From positions 1,048,525 to 1,112,524 of the forward strand of contig NZ_VZRA01000001.1 of NCBI RefSeq assembly GCF_008802355.1: a stretch of 64,000 nt of DNA, in the 5' to 3' direction. A program made the position numbers and the translations under genes. Within the stretch, counting starts at the first letter, position 1; each line of letters opens with the position of its first letter. The DNA is from Oryzomonas sagensis (GTDB taxonomy: Bacteria > Desulfobacterota > Desulfuromonadia > Geobacterales > Pseudopelobacteraceae). Under the pieces are notes generated by a model. The model ran no database searches. It was not told the origin of the DNA and saw only the letters and a list, made by a program, of their open reading frames with translations. This document shows, one piece after another, positions 46,922 through 57,984 of this stretch.

Positions 46922-46997
46922 GGGCACATAGCTTAGCTGGTAGAGCAGCCGACTCTTAATCGGCAGGTCGACGGTTCGATCCCGTCTGTGCCCACCA
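46922..46997 (+). tRNA. tRNA-Lys (CTT)
   Basis: Acceptor GGGCACA / TGTGCCC with encoded ACCA end, anticodon stem GCCGA / TCGGC and loop CTCTTAA (anticodon CTT), T arm GACGG-TTCGATC-CCGTC. It is the second lysine isoacceptor of the cluster and has its own terminator. Confidence 0.97.
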
Positions 46998-47006
46998 AAA
47001 TTTAAG

Positions 47007-47034
47007 GACCTGACACCTTGTCAGGTCTTTTTTT
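47007..47034 (+). terminator. Terminator after tRNA-Lys (CTT)
   Basis: Stem GACCTGACA (47007-47015) and TGTCAGGTC (47019-47027), loop CCT, then seven Ts. From here to the gltB promoter I see no gene; the short open frames lack ribosome sites. Confidence 0.95.
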
Positions 47035-47201
47035 GTTGGTATGCCCGGAATTTCGCTTCCGGGGCAGCGAACACCGCCGTTTTCCGGGCGAGGCGCGGGA
47101 CCGCTCCTTTGCCCGTGCCCGGATTCCCGGCCCTTCCTCCTGTTTCCCACTGCTTCGTGCGCCCGAATAACGCGTTTTCTTGCCGCACTCGGCATTTGGT
47201 G

Positions 47202-47230
47202 TTGAAAATATCCGCGCAAATAGATATATT
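47202..47230 (+). promoter_or_regulatory. Sigma-70-like promoter of gltBD
   Basis: TTGAAA (47202-47207), 17-base spacer, TATATT (47225-47230). The predicted start near 47237 leaves a 120-base leader before gltB. Confidence 0.65.
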
Positions 47231-47358
47231 AACTCTCTTTATACGTCGTTTGAATACCCCCATTACAAGAGCATGCACCGTATCACGTTCATCCTCTACC
47301 CGCCTCACCGTCGAGCGGTACATAACAAGATACCAGCACCATACATAAAGGTAGCCAT

Positions 47359-50300
47359 ATGAAAAACATCGAACCACCTAAAAAGCAGGGCCTCTACGAT
47401 CCCCAGTTCGAACACGACGCCTGCGGCGTCGGTTTCGTGGCCAATATCAAGGGGGCGAAATCCCACGAGATCGTGCGTCAGGCTCTGACGATGCTTGTCA
47501 ACCTCGATCACCGCGGCGCCTGCGGCTGCGAACCCAATACCGGGGATGGCGCGGGCATTCTCCTGCAGGTGCCGGACCGCTTCCTGCGCAAGGTCTGCGC
47601 GCCGTTGGGCATAGAGCTGCCCGAGCCGTTCCGCTACGGGGTCGCCATGGTGTTCACCTCGCCCAGCGCGACCGAACGCAACAGCGCCCGCCATGTGCTG
47701 GAAAAGATCGTTGCCGAGGAAGGGCTCGCGATCATCGGCTGGCGTGATGTGCCCACTGACCACGCTTCCCTTGGCGCTACCGCCCGGGCCAGCGAACCGG
47801 TGGTGCGCCAACTGTTTTTCAAAACCTGCGAGGAGTGCGCCGACGAACAGGAGCTCAACCGCAAGCTGTACATCGTCAATCAACGCGCCGTCAACGAGAT
47901 CCGCCGGGCCGGGGTCGACAAGTGCTGGTACGTGGCCAGCATCTCCAGCCGGACCATGATCTACAAAGGCATGCTCATGCCGGTTCAGGTGGACCAGTAC
48001 TACCCCGACCTGCGCGATCCTGACATGGAGACCGCCCTGGCGCTCGTGCATTCGCGTTTTTCCACCAATACCTTTCCCAGCTGGGACCGGGCCCACCCCT
48101 ACCACTTTTTGGCCCATAACGGCGAAATCAACACCCTGCGCGGCAACGTCAACTGGATGCATGCGCGCCAATCGCTTTTTGCCAGCCACCTGTTCGGCGA
48201 CGACCTCAAGAAGGCGCTGCCGATCATCAACACCGACGGTTCCGATTCGGCCATGTTCGACAACTGCCTGGAACTTTTGGTCATGGCCGGCCGTTCGCTG
48301 CCCCACGCCGTCATGATGATGGTCCCCGAGCCGTGGGAAAATCATGAGACCATGGAGCCCGCCAAAAAAGCCTTTTACGAGTACCATTCCTGTCTGATGG
48401 AACCGTGGGACGGTCCCGCGGCCATCGCCTTTACCGACGGCCGCAGCATCGGCACCGTGCTCGACCGCAACGGCCTGCGGCCGTCACGGTATTATGTCAC
48501 CAGCGATGATCTTGTTATCATGGCCTCCGAGGCCGGGGTGCTGCCGATCGAGCCGGAGCGCGTCCTGCAGAAGGGGCGCCTGCAGCCCGGCCGGATGTTC
48601 CTGGTGGATACGGAGCAGGGGCGCATCGTGCCGGACGAGGAGATCAAACGCGAATTGGCGGAGGCCCGCCCTTACGGCGAGTGGTTGCGCGATAATCATA
48701 TCCTTCTCGAGGACCTGCCCGATGCGCTCCATGTGTACGGACCGGACCATGATACGGTCCTGCAGCGCCAGCAGGCTTTCGGCTACACCTTCGAGGATCA
48801 GCGCGTCATCCTGGGGCCCATGGCGCTGAACGGCGTCCAGCCGCTCGGTTCCATGGGCACCGACACGCCGCTGGCGGTGCTGTCCGATCAGTCGCAACTG
48901 CTCTACAACTATTTCAAGCAGCTCTTCGCCCAGGTGACCAACCCCCCCATCGACCCGATCCGCGAGGAGATCATCACCTCCACCACCACCCTGATCGGCT
49001 CCGAGGCCAACCTGCTCAAGCCGACCGCGGCCAGCGCCCGCATGATCAGGCTGGAACACCCCCTGCTCTCCAACGAGGAGCTTGAAAAACTGCGCCATGT
49101 GGAGAAACCCGATTTCAAGGCGGTCACCCTGTCGCTGCTCTTCCCGGTAGCCGAAGGAACCGCCGGGCTGGAGAAGGCCCTGGAGAGGCTTTTCGAAGCC
49201 GCCGTCATAACGGTCGAGGCCGGCACCACCATTGTAGTCCTCTCCGATCGCGGAGTTGACAAGGACCATGCCGCCATTCCCGCCCTGCTGGCGGTTTCCG
49301 GGCTTCACCATCACCTGATCCGGACGGCCACCCGCACGCGGGTATCGCTGGTACTCGAATCGGGCGAACCGCGCGAGGTCCACCACTTCGCCGTGCTGCT
49401 CGGCTACGGCGTCAACGCCATCAACCCCTATCTGGCCTTCGAGTCCCTGGACGACATGATCCGGCAGGGGATGTTGCCGGACATCACCTACAAGAAGGCG
49501 GTGAAAAACTTTATCAAGGCGTCCATCAAGGGGGTCGTCAAGACCATGGCCAAGATGGGCATCTCCACCGTGCAGAGTTACCGCGGCGCCCAGATCTTCG
49601 AGGCGGTCGGCCTGCATCAGTCGGTGATCGACCGGTACTTTACCTGGACGCCGTCACGTATCGGGGGCACCGATCTGGAGGGGATCGCCACGGAACTCCT
49701 GGCGCGGCACCACCGGGCCTGGCCCGAACGGGTGCCCGCCGATCCCACCCTGGACGCGGGCGGGGTCTACCAGTGGCGCGAGGCCGGGGAGGAACACCAG
49801 TACAACCCGCTCACCATCAGTTCGCTCCAGAAGGCGGTCCGTACCGGCGACTACCATGAGTTCAAGCAGTTCTCCTCACTGATCGACGAACAGGACACCC
49901 GCCTGTACACCCTGCGCGGCCTGCTGGATTTCCGGGAAACGACCGTCCCGGTGCCGATCGAGGAGGTCGAGCCGGTGGAAGAGATCATGAAGCGCTTCAA
50001 GACCGGCGCCATGTCCTACGGCTCCATCAGCCAGGAGGCCCACGAGGCGTTGGCCATCGCCATGAACCGGATCGGCGGCCTCTCCAATACCGGCGAGGGG
50101 GGGGAGGACCCGGAGCGCTTCACCTGGACCAACGAACTGGGCGATTCCAAGAACAGCGCCATCAAACAGGTGGCCTCGGGCCGCTTCGGCGTTACCAGCG
50201 ACTATCTCACCAATGCCCGGGAGATTCAGATCAAGATGGCCCAGGGGGCCAAGCCGGGTGAAGGGGGCGAACTGCCCGGCCAGAAGGTGTTCCCCTGGAT

Positions 50301-51939
50301 CGCCAAGACCCGCCATACCACCCCGGGGGTCGGTCTGGTTTCGCCGCCGCCGCACCACGATATCTATTCCATCGAGGATCTTGCCGAACTGATCCATGAC
50401 CTGAAAAACGCCAACCGTCGCGCCCGCATCAGCGTCAAGCTGGTGTCCGAGGTCGGGGTCGGCACCATCGCGGCCGGCGTTGCCAAGGCCCACGCCGATG
50501 TGGTGCTCGTCAGCGGCTACGATGGCGGCACCGGCGCCTCGCCGGTATCCAGCATCAAGCACGCCGGTCTCCCCTGGGAGTTGGGCGTGGCGGAAACCCA
50601 CCAGACCCTGGTGTTGAACAACCTGCGCAGCCGCATCGTCATCGAGGCGGACGGCCAGCTCAAGACCGGCCGCGACGTGGCCGTCGCCGCCCTCTTGGGG
50701 GCCGAGGAGTTCGGCTTCGCCACCGCGCCGCTGGTCTCTCTCGGCTGCGTCATGATGCGGGTCTGCCACAGCAATACCTGTCCGACCGGCGTGGCCACCC
50801 AGGACCCGGTCTTGCGGGCCAAGTTTGCCGGCAAGCCGGAATACGTGGTCAACTTCATGCGTTTCGTGGCCCAGGAATTGCGGGAGATCATGGCCCGGCT
50901 CGGTTTCCGGACCCTGAACGAGATGGTCGGGCGCGCGGACGTTCTGGAACCCCGAAAGGCCATTGCCCACTGGAAGGCCAAGGGGCTCGATTTCACCAAT
51001 ATCCTTTACCAGCCCCAGGTCGGCCTGGATGTGGGACGCTACTGCACGGAGCCCCAGGACCACGGCCTGGAGAAGTCCATCGACATGGCCAGGCTGCTTG
51101 ACCTCTGCATGCCCGCCATCGAGCACGCTGAGAGGGTCGAGGCGGAACTGCCCATCACCAACGTCGACCGGGTGGTGGGAACGATCCTCGGCAACGAGAT
51201 CACCCGCCATCACGGCCCCCAAGGGCTCCCGGACGGGACCGTCAACCTGCTGTTCAACGGTTCGGCCGGCCAGAGCTTCGGCGCTTTCGTCCCCAAAGGG
51301 GTCACCCTGGGGTTGTGCGGCGACGCCAACGACTACCTGGGCAAGGGGTTGAGCGGCGGCACGATCCTGGTCTATCCCCCCAAGGGGTCGCCCTTCAAGG
51401 CGGAAGAGAACATCATCGCCGGCAACGTGGCTTTCTACGGCGCCACCAGCGGTGAAGCCTTTATCCGCGGCATGGCCGGCGAGCGTTTCTGCGTGCGCAA
51501 CTCCGGCGTCAATGCCGTGGTAGAGGCGGTGGGCGACCATGGCTGCGAGTATATGACCGGCGGTACGGTGGTGATCCTCGGTCCGACGGGGCGCAACTTT
51601 GCGGCCGGCATGAGCGGCGGCGTGGCCTACGTGCTCGATGAAGAGGGCGTTTTTGCCGGTCGCTGCAATACCCAGATGGTCGGGCTCGAGGAGTTGGACG
51701 AGCGGGATGCGGCCACCCTCAAAGACATGATCGGCCGCCATGGCGCGTTGACCGGGAGTGAGCGTGCAGCGGCCGTATTGGCGGATTGGGATGGATTCCT
51801 CCCCCGGTTTGTCAAGGTCATGCCCAAGGACTACAAGCGGGTCGTGCAGGCTCTGGAAAGGGCGCAGGCCGCCGGCCTGAGCGGCGACGAGGCGCTGGCC
51901 GCCGCCTTCGAGGAAAATGCCCGGCTCGAGGGGAAATAG
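47359..51939 (+). CDS. gltB: Glutamate synthase large subunit
   Basis: Large (alpha) subunit of glutamate synthase, which transfers the amide of glutamine to 2-oxoglutarate. 1,526 residues, close to the usual 1,500. Domains: N-terminal class II glutamine amidotransferase with the nucleophile Cys22 after a 21-residue propeptide ([10 protein letters not shown]), a central domain (about 430-790), the FMN-binding synthase domain with the Fe-S cysteines ([22 protein letters not shown], about 1130-1151), and the C-terminal GXGXG beta-helix ([11 protein letters not shown] onward). AAAGG precedes ATG 47359. gltD follows after 63 bases. Confidence 0.97.
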   Translation: MKNIEPPKKQGLYDPQFEHDACGVGFVANIKGAKSHEIVRQALTMLVNLDHRGACGCEPNTGDGAGILLQVPDRFLRKVCAPLGIELPEPFRYGVAMVFTSPSATERNSARHVLEKIVAEEGLAIIGWRDVPTDHASLGATARASEPVVRQLFFKTCEECADEQELNRKLYIVNQRAVNEIRRAGVDKCWYVASISSRTMIYKGMLMPVQVDQYYPDLRDPDMETALALVHSRFSTNTFPSWDRAHPYHFLAHNGEINTLRGNVNWMHARQSLFASHLFGDDLKKALPIINTDGSDSAMFDNCLELLVMAGRSLPHAVMMMVPEPWENHETMEPAKKAFYEYHSCLMEPWDGPAAIAFTDGRSIGTVLDRNGLRPSRYYVTSDDLVIMASEAGVLPIEPERVLQKGRLQPGRMFLVDTEQGRIVPDEEIKRELAEARPYGEWLRDNHILLEDLPDALHVYGPDHDTVLQRQQAFGYTFEDQRVILGPMALNGVQPLGSMGTDTPLAVLSDQSQLLYNYFKQLFAQVTNPPIDPIREEIITSTTTLIGSEANLLKPTAASARMIRLEHPLLSNEELEKLRHVEKPDFKAVTLSLLFPVAEGTAGLEKALERLFEAAVITVEAGTTIVVLSDRGVDKDHAAIPALLAVSGLHHHLIRTATRTRVSLVLESGEPREVHHFAVLLGYGVNAINPYLAFESLDDMIRQGMLPDITYKKAVKNFIKASIKGVVKTMAKMGISTVQSYRGAQIFEAVGLHQSVIDRYFTWTPSRIGGTDLEGIATELLARHHRAWPERVPADPTLDAGGVYQWREAGEEHQYNPLTISSLQKAVRTGDYHEFKQFSSLIDEQDTRLYTLRGLLDFRETTVPVPIEEVEPVEEIMKRFKTGAMSYGSISQEAHEALAIAMNRIGGLSNTGEGGEDPERFTWTNELGDSKNSAIKQVASGRFGVTSDYLTNAREIQIKMAQGAKPGEGGELPGQKVFPWIAKTRHTTPGVGLVSPPPHHDIYSIEDLAELIHDLKNANRRARISVKLVSEVGVGTIAAGVAKAHADVVLVSGYDGGTGASPVSSIKHAGLPWELGVAETHQTLVLNNLRSRIVIEADGQLKTGRDVAVAALLGAEEFGFATAPLVSLGCVMMRVCHSNTCPTGVATQDPVLRAKFAGKPEYVVNFMRFVAQELREIMARLGFRTLNEMVGRADVLEPRKAIAHWKAKGLDFTNILYQPQVGLDVGRYCTEPQDHGLEKSIDMARLLDLCMPAIEHAERVEAELPITNVDRVVGTILGNEITRHHGPQGLPDGTVNLLFNGSAGQSFGAFVPKGVTLGLCGDANDYLGKGLSGGTILVYPPKGSPFKAEENIIAGNVAFYGATSGEAFIRGMAGERFCVRNSGVNAVVEAVGDHGCEYMTGGTVVILGPTGRNFAAGMSGGVAYVLDEEGVFAGRCNTQMVGLEELDERDAATLKDMIGRHGALTGSERAAAVLADWDGFLPRFVKVMPKDYKRVVQALERAQAAGLSGDEALAAAFEENARLEGK

Positions 51940-52002
51940 GCCGTCGGCGCGTTAGTAGGTTACATGGGGTCGAATTCAAGCACATCGATATAGGAAAACG
52001 AC

Positions 52003-53484
52003 ATGGGAAAAAGCACCGGATTTTTGGAATACCAGCGGGAAGTGCCGGCCGACCGGGAGCCGTTGGAGCGGATCAAGGGGTGGAACGAGTTTCACCTCCA
52101 TATGGACGACGAGGCCCTGCGTACCCAGGGGGCTCGCTGCATGGATTGCGGCATCCCCTTTTGCCATACCGGAAAGCTCATCAGCGGTATGGCCAGCGGT
52201 TGCCCGGTCAATAACCTGATCCCTGAGTGGAATGACCTGGTCTACCGCAATCTCTGGCGGCAGGCGCTCGACCGGCTGCACAAGACCAACAACTTCCCGG
52301 AGTTTACCGGGCGGGTCTGCCCGGCCCCCTGTGAAGGGTCCTGCACCCTCGGCATCATCGACCCGCCCGTCACCATCAAGAATATCGAGGTCAGCATCGT
52401 CGAGCGGGGTTTTGATGAGGGGTGGATCGTTCCGGTGCTGCCCCAGGTCCGCACCGGCAAGCGGGTGGCGGTGGTCGGGTCGGGGCCGGCCGGCCTTTCG
52501 GCGGCGGCGCAGCTCAACAGGGCGGGCCACAGCGTGACGGTCTTCGAACGGGAGGACCTGCCCGGGGGGCTTTTGATGTACGGTATCCCCAACATGAAGC
52601 TCGACAAGCGTCGGGTGGTCCAGCGTCGCCTGAAGCTGATGGAGGCGGAGGGCATTACCTTTGCCTGCAACACCGAAATCGGCACTGCAGCCTTCCCGGC
52701 CGACCGGCTGCGCAGCGAGTTCGACGCCGTGGTGCTGGCAACCGGGTCGACCGTCCCGCGCGATCTCCCCGTCGAGGGGCGTGCCCTTACCGGAGTCCAC
52801 TTTGCCATGGATTTCCTGACAGCCAATACCAAGGGGGTGCTCAACCGATCCGGCGACGTCATCTCGGCCCGGGACAAGGACGTGGTGATCATCGGCGGCG
52901 GCGACACCGGCACCGACTGTGTCGGCACCTCTTTGCGCCATGGCTGCCGTTCGGTCACCCAACTGGAGATCATGCCCCGTTCGCCCGGGGAACGCGCGGC
53001 GGACAACCCCTGGCCCGAATGGCCCAAGGTGCACAAGGTTGACTACGGCCAGGAGGAGGCCGCCGCCAAGTTCGGCGCCGACCCGCGGACCTACCTGACT
53101 ACCGCGACGGGATTCGAAGGGGACGGAAGCGGCACGGTCACGGCGGTCCGCACCGTCGAGGTCGCCTGGGAAAAGAACGACCGTGGGCAGTTCACGCCCA
53201 AGCCGGTGCCGGGCACCGAACAGGTGCGCCCCGCCGGTCTGGTATTGCTGGCCATGGGCTTTCTCGGGCCGGAACAGTCGTTGCTCGACGCCCTGGGACT
53301 GGAACGGGACCCGCGCGGCAACATCAAGGCAGAGTATGGCCGGTACGCCACCAGCCTGCCGGGCGTCTTTGCCGCCGGGGATTGCCGCCGCGGCCAAAGC
53401 CTGGTGGTCTGGGCCTTCAACGAGGGGCGCGGCGCGGCGCGGGAGTGCGACCGTTACCTGATGGGCTCCACGGAATTGCCGTAA
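52003..53484 (+). CDS. gltD: Glutamate synthase small subunit
   Basis: Beta subunit of glutamate synthase, bringing electrons from NAD(P)H to the large subunit. 493 residues. N-terminal Fe-S region ([12 protein letters not shown], about 44-55; [13 protein letters not shown], about 105-117), FAD-binding motif [14 protein letters not shown] (about 155-168) and NAD(P)-binding motif [16 protein letters not shown] (about 294-309). The gene is directly downstream of gltB and should be translated from the same mRNA. Confidence 0.97.
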   Translation: MGKSTGFLEYQREVPADREPLERIKGWNEFHLHMDDEALRTQGARCMDCGIPFCHTGKLISGMASGCPVNNLIPEWNDLVYRNLWRQALDRLHKTNNFPEFTGRVCPAPCEGSCTLGIIDPPVTIKNIEVSIVERGFDEGWIVPVLPQVRTGKRVAVVGSGPAGLSAAAQLNRAGHSVTVFEREDLPGGLLMYGIPNMKLDKRRVVQRRLKLMEAEGITFACNTEIGTAAFPADRLRSEFDAVVLATGSTVPRDLPVEGRALTGVHFAMDFLTANTKGVLNRSGDVISARDKDVVIIGGGDTGTDCVGTSLRHGCRSVTQLEIMPRSPGERAADNPWPEWPKVHKVDYGQEEAAAKFGADPRTYLTTATGFEGDGSGTVTAVRTVEVAWEKNDRGQFTPKPVPGTEQVRPAGLVLLAMGFLGPEQSLLDALGLERDPRGNIKAEYGRYATSLPGVFAAGDCRRGQSLVVWAFNEGRGAARECDRYLMGSTELP

Positions 53485-53493
53485 ATCAATCGT

Positions 53494-53519
53494 GGCGGTG
53501 CCGAAACGGCACCCCGCCG
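53494..53519 (+). terminator. Weak terminator after gltD
   Basis: Hairpin GGCGGTGCCG / CGGCACCCCGCC around AAA, ten bases after the gltD stop, with only a short T-poor tail (AATAATCTTC). The following 230 bases up to the next promoter hold nothing I can support. Confidence 0.45.
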
Positions 53520-53764
53520 CAATAATCTTCTTGGATATGCGACCATCCGTGCGCCGGCAGAGGAATTTCATTCGACTGCCGGCGTTTTTTCGTTGCAGGG
53601 GCGGCATGGGAAGAACCGCCCCGCCTCCCCTCCCGCCGTCGCCGTAGAACCGTGCGGCTCAAGGCGAAATTGCCTCCCCCGCTGCCTTCTCTCCCGGCGG
53701 TATCCGCCCCACACCTCTCGTGCATCATCGCGCCATATACCAGTAAAAAGACCGGATTAATCGT

Positions 53765-53797
53765 TTGACAGCCGTTAATTGCAGTACTAGTCTAGTA
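53765..53797 (+). promoter_or_regulatory. Promoter with overlapping palindromic operator
   Basis: TTGACA (53765-53770) followed by the palindrome TACTAG-T-CTAGTA (53785-53797), which covers the expected -10 position. A dimeric repressor bound here would block the promoter of the Fe-S protein gene. The regulator is unknown. Confidence 0.5.
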
Positions 53798-53904
53798 TCC
53801 GATTGTATTTTTGTGGTATTGTTACAAAATCGCATATCGCTCCCCGATTTCCGTGGGGCGTGCATACGGACAAACTTTGCAGTACCGGGAAAAGGAACGT
53901 ATTT

Positions 53905-55182
53905 GTGGAACACCCTCAAGATCCCCTCAAGCGAGTTGAAAAAGACCTGAAAAAATGTGTGAAATGCGGCGCCTGCCGGGCAAACTGCCCCGCCTTCACC
54001 GCATTCCGGCGTGAACCGGCCGTTGCCCGCGGCAAGGTGGCCCTGGCCCAGCATATTCTCAAAAACGACATCGAGTTGGACGACCAGACCTATGTGGCCA
54101 TGTCCAAATGCCTGTTGTGTGGCAGTTGCGTGGAGAAGTGCCCGAACGAGGTGCCGACCGACGAGATCGTTGTCGCCGCACGGGAGGCCCTGGCGCAGCG
54201 TCGCGGCCTGACCACCTTCCACGCGGCTGTCGGCCAGGTGATCAAGCACCGCACCCTGATGAAGATGGGGGCCAAGATGGCCAGCCTCCTCGGCCCGCTC
54301 TTTTTCAGAAAGGTTCCTGAAACATCGGGGCTGCGGCTGCGCTTTCCGGTGCCGTTTATCGGCCGGAAGCGCCATATCCCCACCATCGCCAAAAAACCGT
54401 TCATGGACCGGCATCCCGAAGTCATCCCGGGCGAACCGGGCAAGCCGCGGATCGTCTTCTTTGTCGGCTGCATGACCAACTTCGTCTATACCGAGATCGG
54501 CGAAGCGGCCCTGGCGCTCTTTCGCCACCTGGGCTGCACGGTGATCATCCCCAAGGGGCAGCAGTGCTGCGGCCTGCCGGCCATGTCCGGCGGCGACATC
54601 GCCACCGTGCGCGGCCTGGCTGAGAAAAACCTGGCTGAGATGGAACGCTATGAAGCCGACTATGTCATGAGCGCCTGCGCCACCTGCAGCGGCGCCCTTC
54701 ATCGCTTCTACCCGCTGGTGGTGGGCAAGCGCAATCCCGAACTGCGGGCGCGGCTGGATGCCCTGGCGGCAAAGACCGTGGATGCCTCCCAACTGCTGTA
54801 CCACCTGGGGCTCAGCCCCGCCGAAACCGGCGCGGGCGACGCCGTGCGCGTGACCTACCACGATCCCTGCCACCTGCGCACCCGCGGTTTGACCAAGCAG
54901 CCCCGGGAGCTTTTGCGGGGAACGCCGGGCATCGAACTGACCGAGATGGAAGGGGCCGACCGCTGCTGCGGCCTGGGCGGCACGTTCAATGTCTACCACT
55001 ACGGTTCGTCCATGACCATCAACGACGCCAAGAGCCGCGCCATCATCGATACCGCCGCCCAAGTCGTGGCGACCGGGTGCCCCGGCTGCATGATGCAACT
55101 TTCCGATGGTTTGAAGCAGCACGGTTCCCGCGTCCAGGTGCTGCACACCGTGCAACTTCTTGCCCGTCAACTGAAGCGGTGA
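53905..55182 (+). CDS. GlcF/LutA-like (Fe-S)-binding oxidoreductase subunit
   Basis: A 425-residue iron-sulfur protein resembling the GlcF subunit of glycolate oxidase or the LutA/CCG family in lactate oxidation. N-terminal [4Fe-4S] pairs are CVKCGACRANCP (Cys18-28) and CLLCGSCVEKCP (Cys69-79); two CCG domains follow, with VIIPKGQQCCGLPAMSGGD and YHDPCHLRTRG...CCGLGGTF. I chose GTG 53905 since AAGGA is eight bases upstream; the frame runs open to 53803 but without family similarity. The flavin-dependent partner (GlcD/LldD type) is not here, so its substrate is uncertain. Confidence 0.86.
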   Translation: MEHPQDPLKRVEKDLKKCVKCGACRANCPAFTAFRREPAVARGKVALAQHILKNDIELDDQTYVAMSKCLLCGSCVEKCPNEVPTDEIVVAAREALAQRRGLTTFHAAVGQVIKHRTLMKMGAKMASLLGPLFFRKVPETSGLRLRFPVPFIGRKRHIPTIAKKPFMDRHPEVIPGEPGKPRIVFFVGCMTNFVYTEIGEAALALFRHLGCTVIIPKGQQCCGLPAMSGGDIATVRGLAEKNLAEMERYEADYVMSACATCSGALHRFYPLVVGKRNPELRARLDALAAKTVDASQLLYHLGLSPAETGAGDAVRVTYHDPCHLRTRGLTKQPRELLRGTPGIELTEMEGADRCCGLGGTFNVYHYGSSMTINDAKSRAIIDTAAQVVATGCPGCMMQLSDGLKQHGSRVQVLHTVQLLARQLKR

Positions 55183-55253
55183 TACATCTTTTTATTGTCG
55201 CTAAAGGTTTTTTATCACTGCTTATATACTTTGTTCTTGATAAAAATTTTTTA

Positions 55254-55281
55254 TTGACATAACAATACAAATTGTATACAA
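55254..55281 (+). promoter_or_regulatory. Promoter and operator of the XRE-cupin gene
   Basis: TTGACA (55254-55259) and TATACA (55275-55280), overlapped by two palindromes, ATACAA-A-TTGTAT (55265-55277) and TTGTATACAA (55272-55281). Spacing of 15 is short for sigma-70. The layout suggests autoregulation by the XRE protein encoded next. Confidence 0.5.
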
Positions 55282-55322
55282 AGCCCGGCATAAAAATGGG
55301 TTCTATTTCTGGCAGGGTATGA

Positions 55323-55886
55323 ATGAGCGACTTCAATATTGGGGCAAAAATCAAAAAATTGCGCCTCGCGAAGAAAATGACCCTTCAGGCAGTGGCCAGG
55401 GAAACGGGATTTTCTCCCGCCCTCATCTCGCAGATCGAGAATAACAACGTCTCTCCGCCCATTGCCACGTTGTCCAAGATTGCCAAGTTCTTTGATGTCA
55501 AGATCGGGATGTTCTTTGCCGAGGACGAGGAGGAATGCCGCTTCGAGGTGGTCCGTTCCAACGAGCGCAAGGTTATTCCGCGGGTGATCTCCCGCGCCGG
55601 TACGAGCCAGGGCTATTCCTATGAATCGCTTTCCTTCCGCAAGCAGAGCAAGAAGATGGAGCCCTTTCTTCTGACGGTCGCGGAAAAGGCGCTTGAGGAG
55701 AACACCTACAGCCACGACGGCGAGGAGTTCCTTTTCGTCATGAAAGGAACGGCCGACCTGCTGCTGGATGACCGCAAGATCACCCTCTACGAAGGGGATT
55801 GCGTCTACTTCGATTCCGCCCTGAAGCATCGCCTGCTTTCCAAGGACGGGGAAGAGGTGAAGGTGCTGGCCGTCGTGACGAGGTAG
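55323..55886 (+). CDS. XRE-family regulator with cupin domain
   Basis: A 187-residue transcription regulator: a helix-turn-helix of the XRE/Cro type at about 7-62 (IGAKIKKLRLAKKMTLQAVA, FSPALISQIENNNVSPPIATL) and a C-terminal cupin domain at about 108-187 (SHDGEEFLFVMKGTADLLLDD). Such proteins usually sense a small molecule in the cupin and control nearby metabolic genes. It lies between the Fe-S protein and the acyl-CoA carboxylase cluster; either may be its target. The stop codon falls inside a 20-base motif repeated 200 bases on (see 55878-56097). Confidence 0.92.
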   Translation: MSDFNIGAKIKKLRLAKKMTLQAVARETGFSPALISQIENNNVSPPIATLSKIAKFFDVKIGMFFAEDEEECRFEVVRSNERKVIPRVISRAGTSQGYSYESLSFRKQSKKMEPFLLTVAEKALEENTYSHDGEEFLFVMKGTADLLLDDRKITLYEGDCVYFDSALKHRLLSKDGEEVKVLAVVTR

Positions 55887-56097
55887 TTTCCGCCCGGAAA
55901 AAGGTTCTTTTCCGCCCATGCGGCGTCAATCTTCGGGATTGCTTGGCCTGGACGACAACGAGCACCGCGAGTTGGACCGCGAAGGCGCTCCGAAGGAGGC
56001 GACCGTAAGGTCGAGTCAAAAAGCCCTCCTTTCCGAATCGGAAACTGCTCGTTTTCATCCGTAGTTTCCGAATGAAAACGAGGTAGTTTCCCTCCGG
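55878..56097. repeat. Repeat-rich spacer with 20-bp direct ends and a hairpin
   Basis: The motif ACGAGGTAGTTTCC-N2-CCGG occurs at 55878-55897 and 56078-56097, exactly 200 bases apart. Between them is an inverted repeat (CTCGTTTTCAT at 56048-56058, ATGAAAACGAG at 56072-56082, flanked by GGAAACT and AGTTTCC). The left motif includes the last codons and stop of the XRE gene. It looks like an inserted element; the rest of the gap to 56226 (about 130 bases) has no gene. Confidence 0.6.
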
Positions 56098-56226
56098 GAC
56101 ACGGCAAGTCCGCTCCTGCCGCCCCTTCTGTTCCCATGGCAATTTCATGCACAATAAACAAGATGTGTTTGCTGAATAGAACCTGACGCTGCTAAAAAAA
56201 TCCCCTGTATCGGAAGGATAGCGGAG

Positions 56227-57951
56227 ATGTCCAAGAAAGCGATTAAGCCGTCACTGCAAAACCCGTTTGCCCCGCCTGAGGTTGTCAAATTCACGATTCC
56301 CGGAGAGATCCCCGGCAAGACCGGCGGTTATGAAGAGGTGATGAAGGATGGTCATGACCTGATTCATCGCCCCATCAGATCGGTCAAGATCGATCAGATC
56401 GAAAAGCAGCACTTTAAAAAGCGGATGACCGTTTGGGAGAGGATCCGCGTCCTTACCGAAAACGAGCCGAATATCCTGTTCCAGAACTGGGGTAAGAACC
56501 TGGATGGCGCCTCCCTGGTAACCGGCATCCTCAATATCCGCGGCCGAGATGTGGCGGTCTATGGCCATGACTTCACGGTCCGGGCGGGTTCCATGGACGC
56601 CACCAACGGCAACAAACTGGCCCGACTGTTCCAGATGGCCGGGGAAAAGGGAATCCCGCTGATCGGCATGAACGACAGCGCCGGCGCCTACGTGCCTGCG
56701 GGGGTCGGCGGCCTGGACGGCTATGCCGAGGCCTTTACGGCGCTGCGCAAGATCAGCGGCGTTGTCCCCAGCATCATGTGCATGTTCGGCTTCAATGCCG
56801 GCGGCGGCAGCTACCTCCCCCGCCAGGGCAGCTTTGTGATCCAGCCCAACGATACGTTCTTCGGCCTGACCGGCCCCGGCGTCGTCAAGTCGGTCCTGGG
56901 TGAGGATGTCACCCCCGAGGAGCTCGGCGGACCCAAGGTGCACGGGCTGTCGGGCGTTGCCGACCTCACGGTCGAGGACGAGGTGGGCGCCCTGAGAAGC
57001 GCGCTTCAACTGCTCAACTACCTGCCGGACAACAACAGCGTCCTGGCCCCTTTCCAACAGACGAGCGACCCCCTCGACCGCAAGACCTGGGAGATCAACA
57101 CGCTCCTGAAAAAGGCCTTCAACTCCCCCACCGGCTTCAATACCCCCTTCGATGTGTCGATTATGATCCAGCAGATCTGCGACCATGGCGACTATTTCGA
57201 GATGCAGCGGGATCGGGCGCGCAATGCCATCACCGCCTTTGGCCGCCTGGGGGGCAACGTGGTCGGTTTCGTGGCCAACAACAGCGCCGTGGCCTCCGGC
57301 CAGATCGATGTGGATGCGGCCTACAAGATCGCCCGCTTCAACCGTTTCTGCAACATCTACAACATCCCGCTGATCTTCATGGAGGATACCACCGGCTTCC
57401 TGCCGGGGCGTGAGCAGGAGGCCCGCGGCATCGTGCAGGCCGGCCGCGCCATGCTGGATTCCATCGTGGATATCCGAACCCCGCGCATCCTGCTGATCAT
57501 CCGCAACGCCTACGGCGGGGCCTATGCCTCCTATAACAACTACCCCACCGGCGCCGACCTGGTGCTGGCGCTGCCGACCACCCGCCTGGCGGTCATGGGG
57601 CCGGCCGGCAAGGAGTTCGTCTACAAGGACGAACTGCGCAAGGTGCGCAACGCGGTCGCCGAGCAGGTGAAGCAGGGGACCCAGGAGCGGACCGCGGCCG
57701 GCATGGAGCCGGGCGAGGCCAAGAAAGAGGCGGAAAAGGACGCGACCGAGTGGCTGAAGGCGCGGGAGGCCGAACTGAACCTCCGCTATGAAAAGGAGCT
57801 GATGAACCCCAAAGAAGCGCTCAGCCTGGGCTCCATCTCCTCACTCGTGATGCCCACGGACCTGCGCAAGGTGCTTGGCGAGAACCTGAATTTCTTCCTC
57901 CGCCATTACAAGCCTTCTCCAATGCAGGGCGTGCAGCGCGAGTTCCACTAA
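56227..57951 (+). CDS. Acyl-CoA (propionyl-CoA type) carboxyltransferase subunit
   Basis: Carboxyltransferase subunit of a biotin-dependent acyl-CoA carboxylase. 574 residues with the paired crotonase-fold halves: N-terminal half with [35 protein letters not shown] and [13 protein letters not shown]-terminal half with [16 protein letters not shown]-type core ([20 protein letters not shown]) and [14 protein letters not shown]. It may form methylmalonyl-CoA from propionyl-CoA, or run in the opposite direction, given the mutase and epimerase downstream. The biotin carboxylase gene follows after 33 bases. Confidence 0.9.
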   Translation: MSKKAIKPSLQNPFAPPEVVKFTIPGEIPGKTGGYEEVMKDGHDLIHRPIRSVKIDQIEKQHFKKRMTVWERIRVLTENEPNILFQNWGKNLDGASLVTGILNIRGRDVAVYGHDFTVRAGSMDATNGNKLARLFQMAGEKGIPLIGMNDSAGAYVPAGVGGLDGYAEAFTALRKISGVVPSIMCMFGFNAGGGSYLPRQGSFVIQPNDTFFGLTGPGVVKSVLGEDVTPEELGGPKVHGLSGVADLTVEDEVGALRSALQLLNYLPDNNSVLAPFQQTSDPLDRKTWEINTLLKKAFNSPTGFNTPFDVSIMIQQICDHGDYFEMQRDRARNAITAFGRLGGNVVGFVANNSAVASGQIDVDAAYKIARFNRFCNIYNIPLIFMEDTTGFLPGREQEARGIVQAGRAMLDSIVDIRTPRILLIIRNAYGGAYASYNNYPTGADLVLALPTTRLAVMGPAGKEFVYKDELRKVRNAVAEQVKQGTQERTAAGMEPGEAKKEAEKDATEWLKAREAELNLRYEKELMNPKEALSLGSISSLVMPTDLRKVLGENLNFFLRHYKPSPMQGVQREFH

Positions 57952-57984
57952 TCTATTTTACGACGAGATTGGAGATAGAGACCC

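Noticed and set aside
46956-47219. 87-codon minus-strand frame starting inside the tRNA-Lys region
   Set aside because: It runs through the tRNA and its terminator; a coding role is very unlikely.
53486-53728. 80-codon minus-strand frame in the spacer after gltD
   Set aside because: Arg/Gly-rich, no ribosome site, no recognisable motif; treated as non-coding.
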